This document shows positions 51,022-61,072 of a DNA stretch of 64,000 nucleotides, piece by piece. Position 1 is the first letter of the stretch, and each line of letters starts with the position of its first letter. Source of the stretch: Cynocephalus volans (Eukaryota > Chordata > Mammalia > Dermoptera > Cynocephalidae). The position numbers were made by a program, and so were the translations under genes. Where the stretch lies: assembly GCF_027409185.1 (NCBI RefSeq), contig NC_084465.1, positions 27,197,864-27,261,863 on the forward strand, given 5' to 3'. Under the pieces are notes generated by a model. The model did not search any database, had not been told where the DNA came from, and was given only the letters and a program-made list of their open reading frames with translations.

Positions 51022-54000
51022 CTGGGGGACAAAGAGGAGACAGGACAGGGAGACCCATGGCAGGGCTGCCAGATCCAGTTGTGCACAAGGGCAGCCACCA
51101 AGGGCAGGTGGGAGACTGCGTCCTCCAGCCCCGAGCCTTGATTATCTCTGGCAGCCAAGTTCACACTACCCAGAGAGCCCTGAGCCTCCACACTGGGGCA
51201 TGAGCCTAGTCCCCGGATTCCCCAGTGTTCAAGAAAAGTTGGTGGGAGTGGGGTGTCATACCTGTACAGTAATGAGCTTCTTCTCTCGGGGTTTCCGGTC
51301 AGGCCACTCTTCCCCGAAGCAGAAGAAGATCTCAAAGGGTGGTGGGGCATTGATCTGGCCCTTCTGGAACAGGATGAGCTCTGCATCAAGATCAAGACCC
51401 CTGTCAGAGGCTAGGACTGTGCCCCTGGGCAAGAGGAGGCCAGGAAGAACATGGCGTAGGGCCCTCACCATTGAGAAAATGCTCCAGGCTGAAGATCTTG
51501 GTCTTGACCTCCCGCTGGATGGGGTTGGGATGTGAGCTGTGGACTGAGGCACAGGGCCCACTCCAGAACACCTTGCACTGACACAGGCGGATGGCATACA
51601 GGTCCTGGCCCTGTAGCTGGAGAATAAGCCCACGATCCAGGACATCCAGAAGCTGGTTGGTATAGAAGCGCTGCTTGTCGCTGGGGATGTCCTCAGGGCT
51701 GGGGAACCGCACTTGCTCCAGGCTCACGGGGCCGAAGAGCTCCACCTGCTCCTGGGTGGCCTCCAGCTGGCTGTAGAAGAGCCGGCAGCCATGTGGGTTG
51801 CTGATGGTGAGGGCACGGGGTGGCCGCCCCCGGTACTGGAATTTGATCTCCAGGTCGGTCACTGTGGGCAGAGGGGCAGGCCCACCCCATCCGTGAGCCC
51901 CATGCCACTCGATGCTGCAACCCAGCAGCCAGGCCCAGCCTCATCAGCTCCCCCACTTTCTCCCCAACCCAAAGAGACTTGCAAACCCTACCCCAGTGCC
52001 CCACCCTGCCTCACCCATGGGTCCTTACGCGGCAGCATGTGGGGGCTGATCAGCAGGTTGGGCAGGAGTTGCTCGCCAGCAGGGGGCAGGCTGGGAGCCA
52101 AGGGCCCCGGCTCAAGACTTGGCAGGACCTCAGAGAGAAGCTCCCTGAAGGCCACAGGGTCGCCAGGCGGAGGGGCCAAGAGGCTGGGGTCTGGAGCAGG
52201 GAGACCCAGCACTACAGGTGGCTGGACAGTTGGCCACTTGACATCCTCTTTAGGTAAAGAATAGGGTGTCATGGAGGGGCCAGGCTGCACTGCTTCTACA
52301 GAGGGAAGGGGTGGACGGAGCTGTTAATGTCACCTCTAGGAACCGCCTCCTATGCCCACCTACTCCCAGCCCTGGGTCTCCCCCAGCCTCCCTTCAGCCC
52401 CCTCCCAGGTACCTATGGCACCTGTCACTTCTTATGCTACACCCCCCAACCACACTCCCTCCCGGCCCCACCTGTGAGGCTCAGGCCTGGTAACATCCTC
52501 TGGAGCTGAAGGGAAGACACAGGCAAAGGAGGAAGGATGAGGTCAGAGAGAGAAGAGAGGAAAGGTTATTAAATTGATCTGATGGGGAAGAAATACCGGA
52601 TTTTTTTGGGGGGGGGGCAGCTGTCTGGTACAGTGATCAGAACCCTTGACCTTGGTATTATCAGCACCATGCTCTAATCAAGTGAGCTATGATGGGGAAG
52701 AATGCACGAGAACCACAAGGCAATTCTCACAGCTTTCAGCTTATCCGAGGCTGACCCTGCATCCAGTCCCAACTCTGCCATCCCGGTGAGGCCAGAAAAG
52801 CTCTCAGTGCCTCAGTTTCCTCCTCTGCTTTTTGCAAATAGTAATACCAGCCGAGCCCCAACTGCTGTGACGGTCAGTCAGATAATGTGTGAGTACACTG
52901 TGTAACAACAAAACCACAGGGAGGTACAGAAGGGGACTTTCTCCTATCCTTCAGAATCCCGAGATCAGAAACTCAGAGGAGACCTGCAGAAAGGGCAGCA
53001 GGGCTCCAGAGGAATGGGGCTGCTGAATCCTAAAGCGCAGTAGGCCGGGGCCCACCCGTTGCCCTGCCCCACCCTCACCTCTTCCTCCTCCTCCTCCTCC
53101 TCTCCTGCACCAAAAGTGTAATCCTCAGTGGGCTGGGACTCTGCACAGCAAGGGAGAGAAAAGAAGGACAGGAAAGCACTCAGAGGCCAGGGAGAGGCAA
53201 TGCCCCCCAGACTCCATCTGGGCAGCTGGGAGGCTGCCTGAAACCTCTGCTGTGGTTTCTGTTCTGCCACCCCCCCCCCCCCCGCCAAAGCTGACCAAAC
53301 AAAGGCTGAGGTGAAGGACACAGTGACCAGAAATCTCGAGAGACCACCCCAATTCTGTGGCACTCACCTCCCTGTGCTGCCAGACCTAGACTGGAGCCAG
53401 GGAGTCCAGAACAATGGTGGCATGAGGAAGGACCTAGGGCCCTGACCCCACCAATGACCCATCCCAGCCACTCCTGGAAGCTGTGGGGATATGACCTAGA
53501 GGAGCCCAAGCATCATGTCCTGAATCACTGCACACTGGAGGGAGCCTGGCCTTCCTGCCCTGAGGGGTCACAGCTGGGGCCACGACATCGCACAGCCTCC
53601 TAGGAGGCCCACACAGGGCCAGGCATGGTACCTGTGGGAGCGGGGCCATTGGAGCAGACCTCGTAGATCTTGTACGGCTGAGGCGGCATGTCCCGGGGCC
53701 CGTCATAGATGAGGCGGAAGTCGCGGCTCTTGTTAAGGGCGCAGCGCAGGTTGGCCTTCCACTTGGCCGGATCCGCCTCGTCCACCCCTTCTGTGTACTT
53801 CCCCGTCTCCTTGGCCCAGGCCTGGGGCAGGAAGAGAGGTCAGCGGCCACAGACAACCTCACCCCTCTCCCAAGCCCCAGCCTGCGAACTGGGGATGAGT
53901 TGGGGGTCGAGTATGGGGGTCACTGCAGCACGGTGACACTACTCAGCCACCGGCTGAGCCTCGCCAAGCCCCAAGGCCTCGTCTGCACCTGGGGGTGTGA

Positions 54001-55933
54001 TGCAGGCTTCCCTCTCTCAGGTTCCAACAAGCTCCATGAAGCTTAGGGGCGTTGGGGGCATCCTCAGTCAGTGCTGCTGGGTGTAAACAGGTACAATCTC
54101 TAAGGAGGAGCACAGAACCTGGCGGGTGAAGCCACGCGCACTGCAGCCAGGCTGGCCTTGCTTCCAGAATGTGCCACTGCCAGCTGCACACCAGGCCATG
54201 TCACCTTGACTCTCCTCACCATGGTCTCCTCCTCACAGGGCCCACCTCACAGGGTGAGGTCCACAAAGCACTCAGAACTGTGCCTGCACGTAGCACAGGC
54301 TTTATACGCTTCGGCTGTGCCTGTGACTACTGTGGATGGCAGTTGGGTGATGTCAGGATTACAAACGCTTTTCCCCTTTAAGCCAGCAATTGGACTTCTA
54401 GGAATTTATCCTAAGATTATAGAAGCATCCACACACGATTATGCACGTACAAGGTTATTCACTGCAGCACTACTTGTAAAAGCCAAAGATCCAAAATGCT
54501 CAATGTCCATGAGTGAGGGGCTGGTTTATGACCAACCCACAGAGTAGAGCGATGGGCAGCAAAACAAAAACAAAAAAAGGAGGAAGTTTTATGTGGACTG
54601 AAGTGTAGCGATCTTCTAGTGATACTACGTGCATCCTCGTTGGTATAGGGGCAAGACAGAAAAGAAAAGAAATATTACGTGCAGAAGAGTATGTATACCT
54701 CTACCGTTTCTGTGAAAACTGGGAGAAAGGATAGGTATGTATTTGCTCGTATATTCACAGAAATCTCTCAGGAACGACAAACATTAAGGCCTCTGGTGGG
54801 GAGGGTAGCCGGGAACAAGGTTGGGAGAAAGACTTTTCCCTGTAAACCATTTATGCCTTTTAAATTTTGACTTATGTGACTGTGTTTCCTATTCAAAAGT
54901 AAGAAATGGAGTTGGAAAAGAACTTTGGAAAGGTAGGGATGAAGTGCAAAGAATAAAAAACACGTACCCGAAGTTTAAAAAATATCCATTCTCTTTGATA
55001 CAGCAATTTTTAACTGTAGAACTGACGCCAAAGAAATAATTTAAGATGAATACAGGGTAAGAGTTAAGAGAATCTATATGACATGAGGTTTTTAACACTG
55101 AAACACGAAAAGCAACTGGAAGTGTCCGAAACCTGGGACTGGGAGACTAAATTGTGCTAAGCCATTCTTTTGGAGCAGTCAACAGACACAAAACATGATG
55201 TGGACATAAGTAGGAAAGGAAAGCCGATCCAGGGGTGGGGTGAAAAAACGCTGGTTATAGAACAGAACGTATGCTCACTTGCACTTTTGCGCTTCACACA
55301 CACACACATGCAAACAAGACGTATAAGCAAAAACTACTGTAGCGGGCACCTCCCAGCGCTGAGATTACCAGTGAATTGTTGGCTCCTGTGAGCGTATGTG
55401 GACACTGATCGCGCACTCATGTGTAACAGGAGTGAGACAAGAACAAGGGGTGAGTGGGAGGAGTTCCAGGAGGGTCTCCTGCAGCCCCCACCTTGCTCTG
55501 GGGTACAGGTGAGAAAAGGTGTACCGTGAGGCCATGCCTGCGACCCCTTGGTCTAGGCCTAGAGTCACCAGCAGCAAGGTGGCTGGGAGAGTGGCTGGCT
55601 TTGAGGAGCCCTGGGGGTGTGTGCACGTCTGTGAGTGCATGTGTGTGTTTGCATGTATATATATGGAGGGGGTGTGATACTCTTCTGGGGATGGGGTGCC
55701 TGGAAGGTCCAGGCAGTGCCACCCTATCCAGGGCATACCTTGAAGATGGTGTTGTCCCCTTCCTGGCTGGTGCCGTGCCTCGTGGCATGCCGCCAGGGGA
55801 TGTAGAAGAATTTCTTGTCCCCGTTGACCCACTGAAGTCCTGGGTACTGGCAGCTGTTCACCTGGGCCACCAGCCAGGGCTTCAGCCGCACGCGACGGGG
55901 CGGTGGGGGAGCCCCAGGCCCGGGCTGGTTCAT
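50776..55933 (-). CDS. IRF5: IRF5, interferon regulatory factor 5, complete coding region (8 coding exons)
   Basis: Transcription factor activated downstream of TLR/MyD88 and IKK-beta. It enters the nucleus and induces inflammatory cytokines and type I interferon. Eight exons join to 1506 nt, 501 codons plus stop, in the form using the upstream acceptor of the 52029-52295 exon; the downstream acceptor gives 485. The N-terminal winged-helix domain has the family's five tryptophans at W20, W35, W47, W67 and W86. Then follow an acidic run of eight Glu, a Pro-rich linker, the IRF association domain (about residues 251-430) and the C-terminal regulatory tail. The tail keeps RLQIS, a pLxIS-type motif whose Ser449 aligns with human S462. 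Start chosen at the ATG giving [20 protein letters not shown], as in human. Confidence 0.97.
51262..51380 (-). CDS. IRF5: IRF5 exon 8: residues 381-420
   Basis: 119 nt, acceptor GATGCAG, donor GTATGA. Encodes [17 protein letters not shown] to KKLITVQ, the end of the association domain. Human has TNTPPP where this has INAPPP. Confidence 0.95.
51469..51861 (-). CDS. IRF5: IRF5 exon 7: IRF association domain, residues 250-381
   Basis: The largest coding exon, 393 nt, acceptor GCCCACAG, donor GTGAGG. Runs from [17 protein letters not shown] to SLEHFLN. This is the core of the IRF association domain (SMAD/FHA-like fold) used for dimerisation. Confidence 0.96.
52029..52295 (-). CDS. IRF5: IRF5 exon 6: proline-rich linker, residues 161-250, with alternative acceptors
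   Basis: 267 nt from the upstream acceptor (CTCTGTAG, exon edge 52295). A second acceptor, ACCTAAAG, would start the exon at 52247, exactly 48 nt inside and in frame, removing [15 protein letters not shown] and part of the split codon. The rest is [15 protein letters not shown] through LISPHMLP. The donor is GTAAGG. The human PPTL-type repeat is absent. Confidence 0.93.
52472..52505 (-). CDS. IRF5: IRF5 exon 5: micro-exon, residues 150-161
   Basis: A 34-nt exon between CCCTTCAG and GTGGGG encodes [11 protein letters not shown] plus one base. Human has LQRMLPSLSLT. Its small size makes it easy to miss by ORF scanning. Confidence 0.92.
52593..52689 (-). mobile_element. tRNA-Ile-like monomeric SINE in IRF5 intron
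   Basis: Perfect 13-bp duplication TGATGGGGAAGAA (52580-52592, 52690-52702). The body reads TAGAGCATGGTGCTGATAA and CAAGGGTTCTGATCACTG on the minus strand; the tail is short. Confidence 0.8.
53079..53140 (-). CDS. IRF5: IRF5 exon 4: acidic segment, residues 129-149
   Basis: 62 nt, acceptor GCTGTGCAG, donor GTGAGG. Encodes [12 protein letters not shown] followed by eight glutamates from a GAG/GAA run; the run reaches the donor site. Confidence 0.94.
53632..53821 (-). CDS. IRF5: IRF5 exon 3: residues 66-129, second half of DNA-binding domain
   Basis: 190 nt, acceptor CTGCCCCAG, donor GTACCA. It opens with [17 protein letters not shown] and ends GPAPT plus one base. It has W67 and W86 and the recognition-helix segment [16 protein letters not shown], which matches my recall of human IRF5. 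Confidence 0.95.
53822..55738. other. IRF5: IRF5 intron between exons 2 and 3
   Basis: Holds the old L1 remnant and a short (CA)n near 55300. Open frames antisense to IRF5 (55454-56140) are not supported as genes. Confidence 0.75.
54350..54560 (+). mobile_element. Old L1 ORF2 remnant in IRF5 intron
   Basis: Phrases such as AGCAATTGGACTTCTAGGAA and TTATTCACTGCAGCACTACT mark a decayed L1 ORF2 tail, antisense to IRF5. It may extend to about 55050. Confidence 0.6.
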
Positions 55934-55943
55934 GGCACGGGGT
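55739..55943 (-). CDS. IRF5: IRF5 exon 2: start codon and residues 1-65
   Basis: On the minus strand an acceptor TCCTGCAG precedes ACCCCGTGCC and the ATG at 55933-55931, so only ten bases of 5' UTR lie in this exon. The coding part, 195 nt, carries DNA-binding-domain tryptophans W20, W35 and W47. Donor GTATGC follows NTIFK. Confidence 0.95.
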
Positions 55944-58900
55944 CTGCAGGAGAAGCCAGGTGGGAGCATCAGCACAGGAGCAGCTGGCACTCGCTGCCCT
56001 GGCAGGACAAGGGCGCTCAGGGGCAAGCCAGGGGTCTGAGGGACAGACTCTCTAGTGCACCCACCTGGTCAAGGCCAATGCTCTTTTCCAACCATCAGCT
56101 TTCTGCCCACAGGGTCACAGAATTTTCAGTTTGGGGGTGAGGGAAAGGGGAGATTTACAATGCAGAGGTTGTTGTGGGCGCCCTCCCCAGATGCCCTTTA
56201 CCAGGCCAGGGGCAGCCATAGCCAGTGACTGCCTGCCACCCGGGGACAAAAGCCAGGCTCCCTTGCTCCAAGGTGGGCTAACCACTGTGCCCAGTGAGCC
56301 CAGGGGATCAGGCGAAAGCCCGTCTCTTGCCTCCTTTCCACATCCCTGCTCAGCTATTTCCCTGCCCTGATTTCTCACCCTCCTTCCCCTGACAACCCCC
56401 TCAACAAGTCCCTCAGCAGGAATCCCATTGCGGCTTCCAGAAACCTGGCCTTAGACAAAGTCGGAACCTGTGAGTGGTGGAGGGAGGGTTTCCACACCAG
56501 TTCTCAGAGCTTCCTTTCTTCCTCGGTTTCCCTCAGGAAGAAAGCTTCCCCCCACAAGGACATCTTTGGAGAAATACCATTATCCAACTCATAGTTTGTC
56601 CAGCAAGGACTGCGGCCACCAAACTCAGATGGTGAGGGCCTTTCTAGGGCCATCATGCCCCAGGTTCTTGTTCCTCCCCTTTGCCTCCCACTGCACGTGT
56701 CACACAGCACTCACAAAGCCCCTGACCTTTGCCAGCGCTTGTGCTGCACACACTACAGGAAATACAGAGGAAAGTCTAGCTTGCCCCACCTCCCCAGGCC
56801 ACCCTCTCTGCCTACTTAGAGTCAGGCCAGCTGGCCACATGGACCCCTGCCTCCTCCCTCCACTCAGCCCCTCTCCAGACCCAGAACAGGAAACTCTTCA
56901 GTCTCCATCCCCACATCCCTCTCCACTCCTGGGCAGTTTTTCTTTTCCAATTGCCCACATTTTTGGTCCTTAACTCTGAGACCCCTGGGTCAGAAACAGA
57001 AATGACTGAACCATCATATGATCCAGCCCTCAGAGGAGAATCTGTCACTCAGCAGGTAAGAAACAAAGGCTTGACCTGGACCTTCTCTGGCATTTTAGGC
57101 CTGCTTCACAGCACTTAGACTCAGTTTCCCTTGAAATTCCCTAACCAGTACCTTTTTGAATTGTGGCTGCTAAGTGCCACCTCTACATTGCCAGTGTTTC
57201 CCTCAGCAGGCCTCTCCTCACAGCAGTGCGTAGCTCAGCTGCCAGGAACCCAGGAAGGGGTAGGCCAGCTCCTCCCTGTCACAGGGGCTGGCAGGGGAGG
57301 GGAGCAAGCTCCCAGCCCTGCCCCAGGCCTCAGAGGACCAGTGGCTCAGTTCCCCTTTCTGCACCAACCTCCACCCAGCCCCAGAGGAAATGAAAGTGGC
57401 CAGAGTGGGACAACTCAGAAACCTGACTCACTGTGAGCTGAAGGAAGGGATGTAGGAAACTCACAAATGGGTCCTCAAGGCCAAATTCTCAACTCCCTAC
57501 CTCATAGCCCACTCCGCAGCACCAAGCCTGCTGGCAGCATTGTACATTTAGCCTGGTGGGGAACACCCCTATTTGCATTTGCAGCCCTTGAGGCCTGGGT
57601 CCTAGAACTGAGAGGTGACAGTCACGAGCACCAGGCAATTCTGGCTGAGTCAGTGGACAGAGCAGGTATCACAAGCTGAGGTAGCCTAGGAGGAGGGTGT
57701 TTGAAAAGGGGCTCCCAAGACAAGCCCAGCCACTGCTGAGGGAGGCTCTGTCACCATGCCACAGAAGGGTCTTCAGCCTCAGGGGGTTTCATCTGCAGCC
57801 AGGTCCACACGGGCCTCACCCTGTGCAGGACCAGACTCCGCATCCTGCCCCCACAAGCTTTCTCCTGCCCAGAGGTGGGCTTGGATCTGATTCACACCAT
57901 CCCTAAGCCCGTGATTCTGAACTTCAGTGTCTGAGCTTCTCAGGGGTCTACAGGATTGGGATGAAGTGTACGCAGCCCCCAGGCCTAGGTTTGTGAGCCT
58001 TGGAAAGTGAGGAAAACCAACAGCTCCTCCAGCAGCTTCCATGGAAATGTCAAAAGGGCCATGGGGTGCTGAGGACCTGAGGAAGCCCCCACAAGGGGTT
58101 CAGGCAGTGAAGCATCGAGAGGGGAGCCCTGGAGCCCCTGCTGGGGCTGGAGACCCCGCAGCTCACCCAGGGCCCTGCTGAAGTCCCAGGAGACAGCCCC
58201 TGATTTGCTGCTAGGGGAGGAAGCCCCTCAATAGTGGTAGGAGTGGAGGACAGAGCAGCAGGCACCCTGCCCCCTCCCAGGTTTGGGGGTCCACAGCATC
58301 TCTCTGCAAACCCCACGCCCAGCTCAGGGAGAAGGCAAGAGGTTCCTGGCCTGGGCCCGACCCCCTAACCCCGCCCCTCCAGGTGAGCTGACCACACCCC
58401 GGGCCCTGCCCCGCTGAGGTCCACACGAGCCAGATGGAGCGAGCTCTCTCGGCTTCCTGCCAAGGGGCAGGGTGGGGGAAGGCCGGGGTGCAGGGGGAAA
58501 CCCCAAGGTAGGGCCTTTAGGTGAGAAGGGTGATTTCCCCGTGTTTCCCTAGACTCTTGTGGGAGCCCCTCAGCCCCAGCACCCTCACTCCCCAGGCCCG
58601 ACAGCTAAGGGGAGGGCGGGGACTTTGCCTCTGGCCCGCAGGCCCCCTGCTCAGGACCCCCAGCTCCCCCCATCGGCCCAGCCCGCGTCCTTTCTGGTCC
58701 TGGTCACTTAGGCTCTAGGCCGGCAGGGAGCCCAGGCCACGCCAGGCCGCGGAGGCCACCCCCTCCGGCTCCGCCCGCGCACACCGCCCGCCCGCGCCTG
58801 CTGGGCCAGCCCGCCGGGCCACCGCGGGCGCTGCTTTAGGGGCTGCCGCCGAACCGCTGCTCCTCCGGCTGCTGGCGCCCCGTGCCTCTACCGCCACCCC

Positions 58901-59677
58901 CACCGCTCGCTGTGCCCAGGGTGGCAGCGAGGCCACGAAAGTCCCCCACTCACACCCCCGCTCGCGGGGGCCCGCTCTGGTCCCTCCCGGAGTGCAGGTG
59001 ACAAGCGGGCGCGGGAAGGTGCAGGTCCTCGCCTTCGTCCCCCCCGCATCGCGGCCACACTAGCCTCACTTTCCCTCCACTTTGACACTCGTCATGTTTC
59101 GTTCCTAAATTCGGGGGCAGGACGCAAAGAAGCCAGCCCGAGAAGCGCTGCACCCCGATTCTCCGCTGCCGGGAGCGTCGCGTTCAAGTGTCCGGGCCAC
59201 GGTCGGAGGACGGCGCCTCTCCCGGACACCTTCCCCCAGCTCTTCCCACGAGTTCCCGCCGCTGGCCTGAAGGTGCCGGAGGACGGTCGCTTTCACCCTC
59301 CGCTCCCAGCCCACGGGGCCGGGGTCTGGCCGGCGGAACGGGACGGGGAGCGCCCCGAAAGGCGCATCGGGCCTTGCTCCTCGGGGGCCCAGGCCAGGCT
59401 CCTGCCGCGCTCCCTGGCGCTCCCGGTCCTCGGCGGAGGCGACGCGAGGGACAGAAGCAGCAGCGCTGGTGCCCCGCGGGGGACGGACTGCGCCGCTCGG
59501 CCTCGGGGCGTGGGCGGTGTCTTGGCGGCCGCAGGCCAGCGGGACGCCACCTTCTCTAGGCGCCCACCGAGCTCGGGCGCCAGCGCAGCTGGACCCGTCG
59601 CCGGCAGGTGCCCCTGGGCGCGGGCCACGGTCGAGGCCCGGGAGGGGGTGGCAGGAGCGCGCGGCGGCGGGACCTAC
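55944..59677. other. IRF5: IRF5 first intron
   Basis: GC-rich, few repeats. In human the matching interval contains alternative non-coding first exons; I cannot place others with confidence apart from a GTGAGT donor near 58953. Confidence 0.7.
58936..58947 (-). promoter_or_regulatory. NF-kappaB-like site
   Basis: The minus strand reads GGGGGACTTTCG, one base from the classical GGGGACTTTCC decamer context. It lies just before a possible GTGAGT donor (58953), so it could sit at an alternative IRF5 first exon. Prediction only. Confidence 0.3.
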
Positions 59678-59765
59678 CTGCGTGCGCTGCGCCCGCGGGG
59701 CTGCGCCCGGAGCACCGGCCGGCGGCGGGGCGAGCTGCGCCCTCCCGGAGCTGCGCCTCCCGCCG
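59678..59765 (-). other. IRF5: IRF5 non-coding first exon (candidate, 1A-like)
   Basis: On the minus strand a strong donor, CACGCAG followed by GTAGGT, occurs at 59677 inside the CpG island, about 3.7 kb upstream of exon 2. Human IRF5 uses alternative non-coding first exons spliced to the exon with the ATG. The upstream boundary is inferred from the position of the CGGGG repeat, which in human lies roughly 60 bases before exon 1A. Confidence 0.55.
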
Positions 59766-59824
59766 CTCCGCCCGCCCGCCCGGCACTTCCGCATCCCCGC
59801 CCCGCGGAACCGCCCCCGGCAGCG

Positions 59825-59839
59825 CCCCGCCCCGCCCCG
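59825..59839 (-). promoter_or_regulatory. IRF5: CGGGG x3 repeat (Sp1-type)
   Basis: Three tandem CGGGG units on the IRF5 strand, followed by CG. The human IRF5 promoter carries a 3-versus-4-copy CGGGG insertion/deletion that changes Sp1 binding and is associated with autoimmune disease. This looks like the orthologous tract in a three-copy state. Confidence 0.6.
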
Positions 59840-60885
59840 CGGAACCGGGACAGCCGTCGCCGGCAGAGTTCAGCCGGGCTCGGGGCTTTCCCAGCCTGAG
59901 CTCTCTGGGAGCTTAAGGCCGTCAACGGAGCCGCGGTGGGGCCGACCGATAGCCCCCGTCCCTCCGCGCGCCCGCTGCGCCCTTCTGAGGGTCGCCCTCG
60001 CCCCAGAGCCCAGCCGCTGGCACTCAGACCTACACTCCGTCCTCAACGTGCTACAGGCCGGGATCTTCGGCCACTCCGTCCCTGTCTCATCCTCGAGCTC
60101 GCTCCTACCCAGGTCGCCGTCTGGTCCTCCTAGGGTCTGCGCCCTTGACCGTCCGTCTGCTGCTCTGAATGTTTTTCGGTTCCATAAATGGGCCTTGCTC
60201 TGAGCCCTCAACATTCACATATCCTGTTCCTTCTCCTGGAACATTCTTTGCTTTGGAATTCCTGCTCTTCGAATTTTCTGTTTCGGGATCACCTTCTCCG
60301 GGAAGTCTACCTTGACTTCCCCTCCTCGCTGGGGCTCCAGAGCTCCAAAGCTCTTCCTGGTTGGTTTCGCTTGTGATTTTACCTTCTGATTCACACGGGA
60401 ATCAGCTTACTCGGGGACCACTCCTGTCTTTCATCATTTGTTTCCTATAGGAATTTTAATTAAATATTTTTAAATGAAGAAAATTTCTAAGTTATTTAAT
60501 TTTAAAGACAGCAAATAAAATATAAATTCTAGATAATACGGTACTATTTTTCCTTCAAAGTTTAGAGCTTTATGTTTTTAGCAAATACAGTAGTATGAGT
60601 TAGTTGATGAATCAGAACGTTCACCTTACCCTGCCCCTCTCCCCTGTCTCTCTAGGAACGCCTAGATTGTTGGTCTTTACCTATAATGAGTGGTAAGACA
60701 CATGATTGTCTTTTTTCTCTCTCTTCTATATCTTTCTCTCTCCCCCCTTTGTAGCCCTAATATAAAATGGAAATATAATTATATATAAATATTTTATTAT
60801 TTGTATCCACTGAGTATTTCACTATTTTATATTTAAAATTTTAAAGTGTGGATGTGGAAAATGTGAACAGGTAGATCATTTTATA

Positions 60886-61072
60886 TTTCTTTTTCTTTCT
60901 TTCTTTCTTTTTTTTAAAAAGATGACCAGTAAGGGGATCTTAGCCCTTGACTTGGTGTTGTCAGCACCACACTCTCCCAAGTGAGCTAACCGGCCATCCC
61001 TATATGGGATCTGAACCCATGGCCTTGGTATTATCAGCACCACACTCTCCAGAGTAAGCCACGGGCCGGCCC
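60886..61072 (-). mobile_element. tRNA-Ile-derived dimeric SINE
   Basis: CTTT-rich tail, AAAAAGATGACCAGTAAGGG, and end AGCCACGGGCCGGCCC. Lies upstream of the IRF5 promoter. Confidence 0.85.

Larger units (their letters stand above)
58730..59950 (-). promoter_or_regulatory. IRF5: CpG-island promoter region of IRF5
   Basis: Very GC-rich and CpG-dense, in sharp contrast to the flank after about 60.2 kb. It holds clustered GC boxes (CCCCGCCCCGCC at 59795-59840), the candidate first exon, and a kappaB-like site (GGGGGACTTTCG, minus strand 58947-58936). No TATA box was seen. Long open frames here (for example 59105-59794) reflect the lack of A/T and are not taken as genes. Confidence 0.75.

Noticed and set aside
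50897..51535. A 212-codon + strand frame opposite IRF5
   Set aside because: Shadow of IRF5 coding exons 7-9 on the other strand; it runs through the splice sites and has no recognisable domain.
55454..56140. A 228-codon frame antisense to IRF5 exon 2
   Set aside because: Crosses IRF5 exon 2 and its intron; explained by GC-rich composition.
59105..59794. A 229-codon and several other long frames in the CpG island
   Set aside because: Overlapping frames on both strands, rich in Ala, Arg, Pro and Gly; a result of GC-rich, stop-poor DNA. No family motif.
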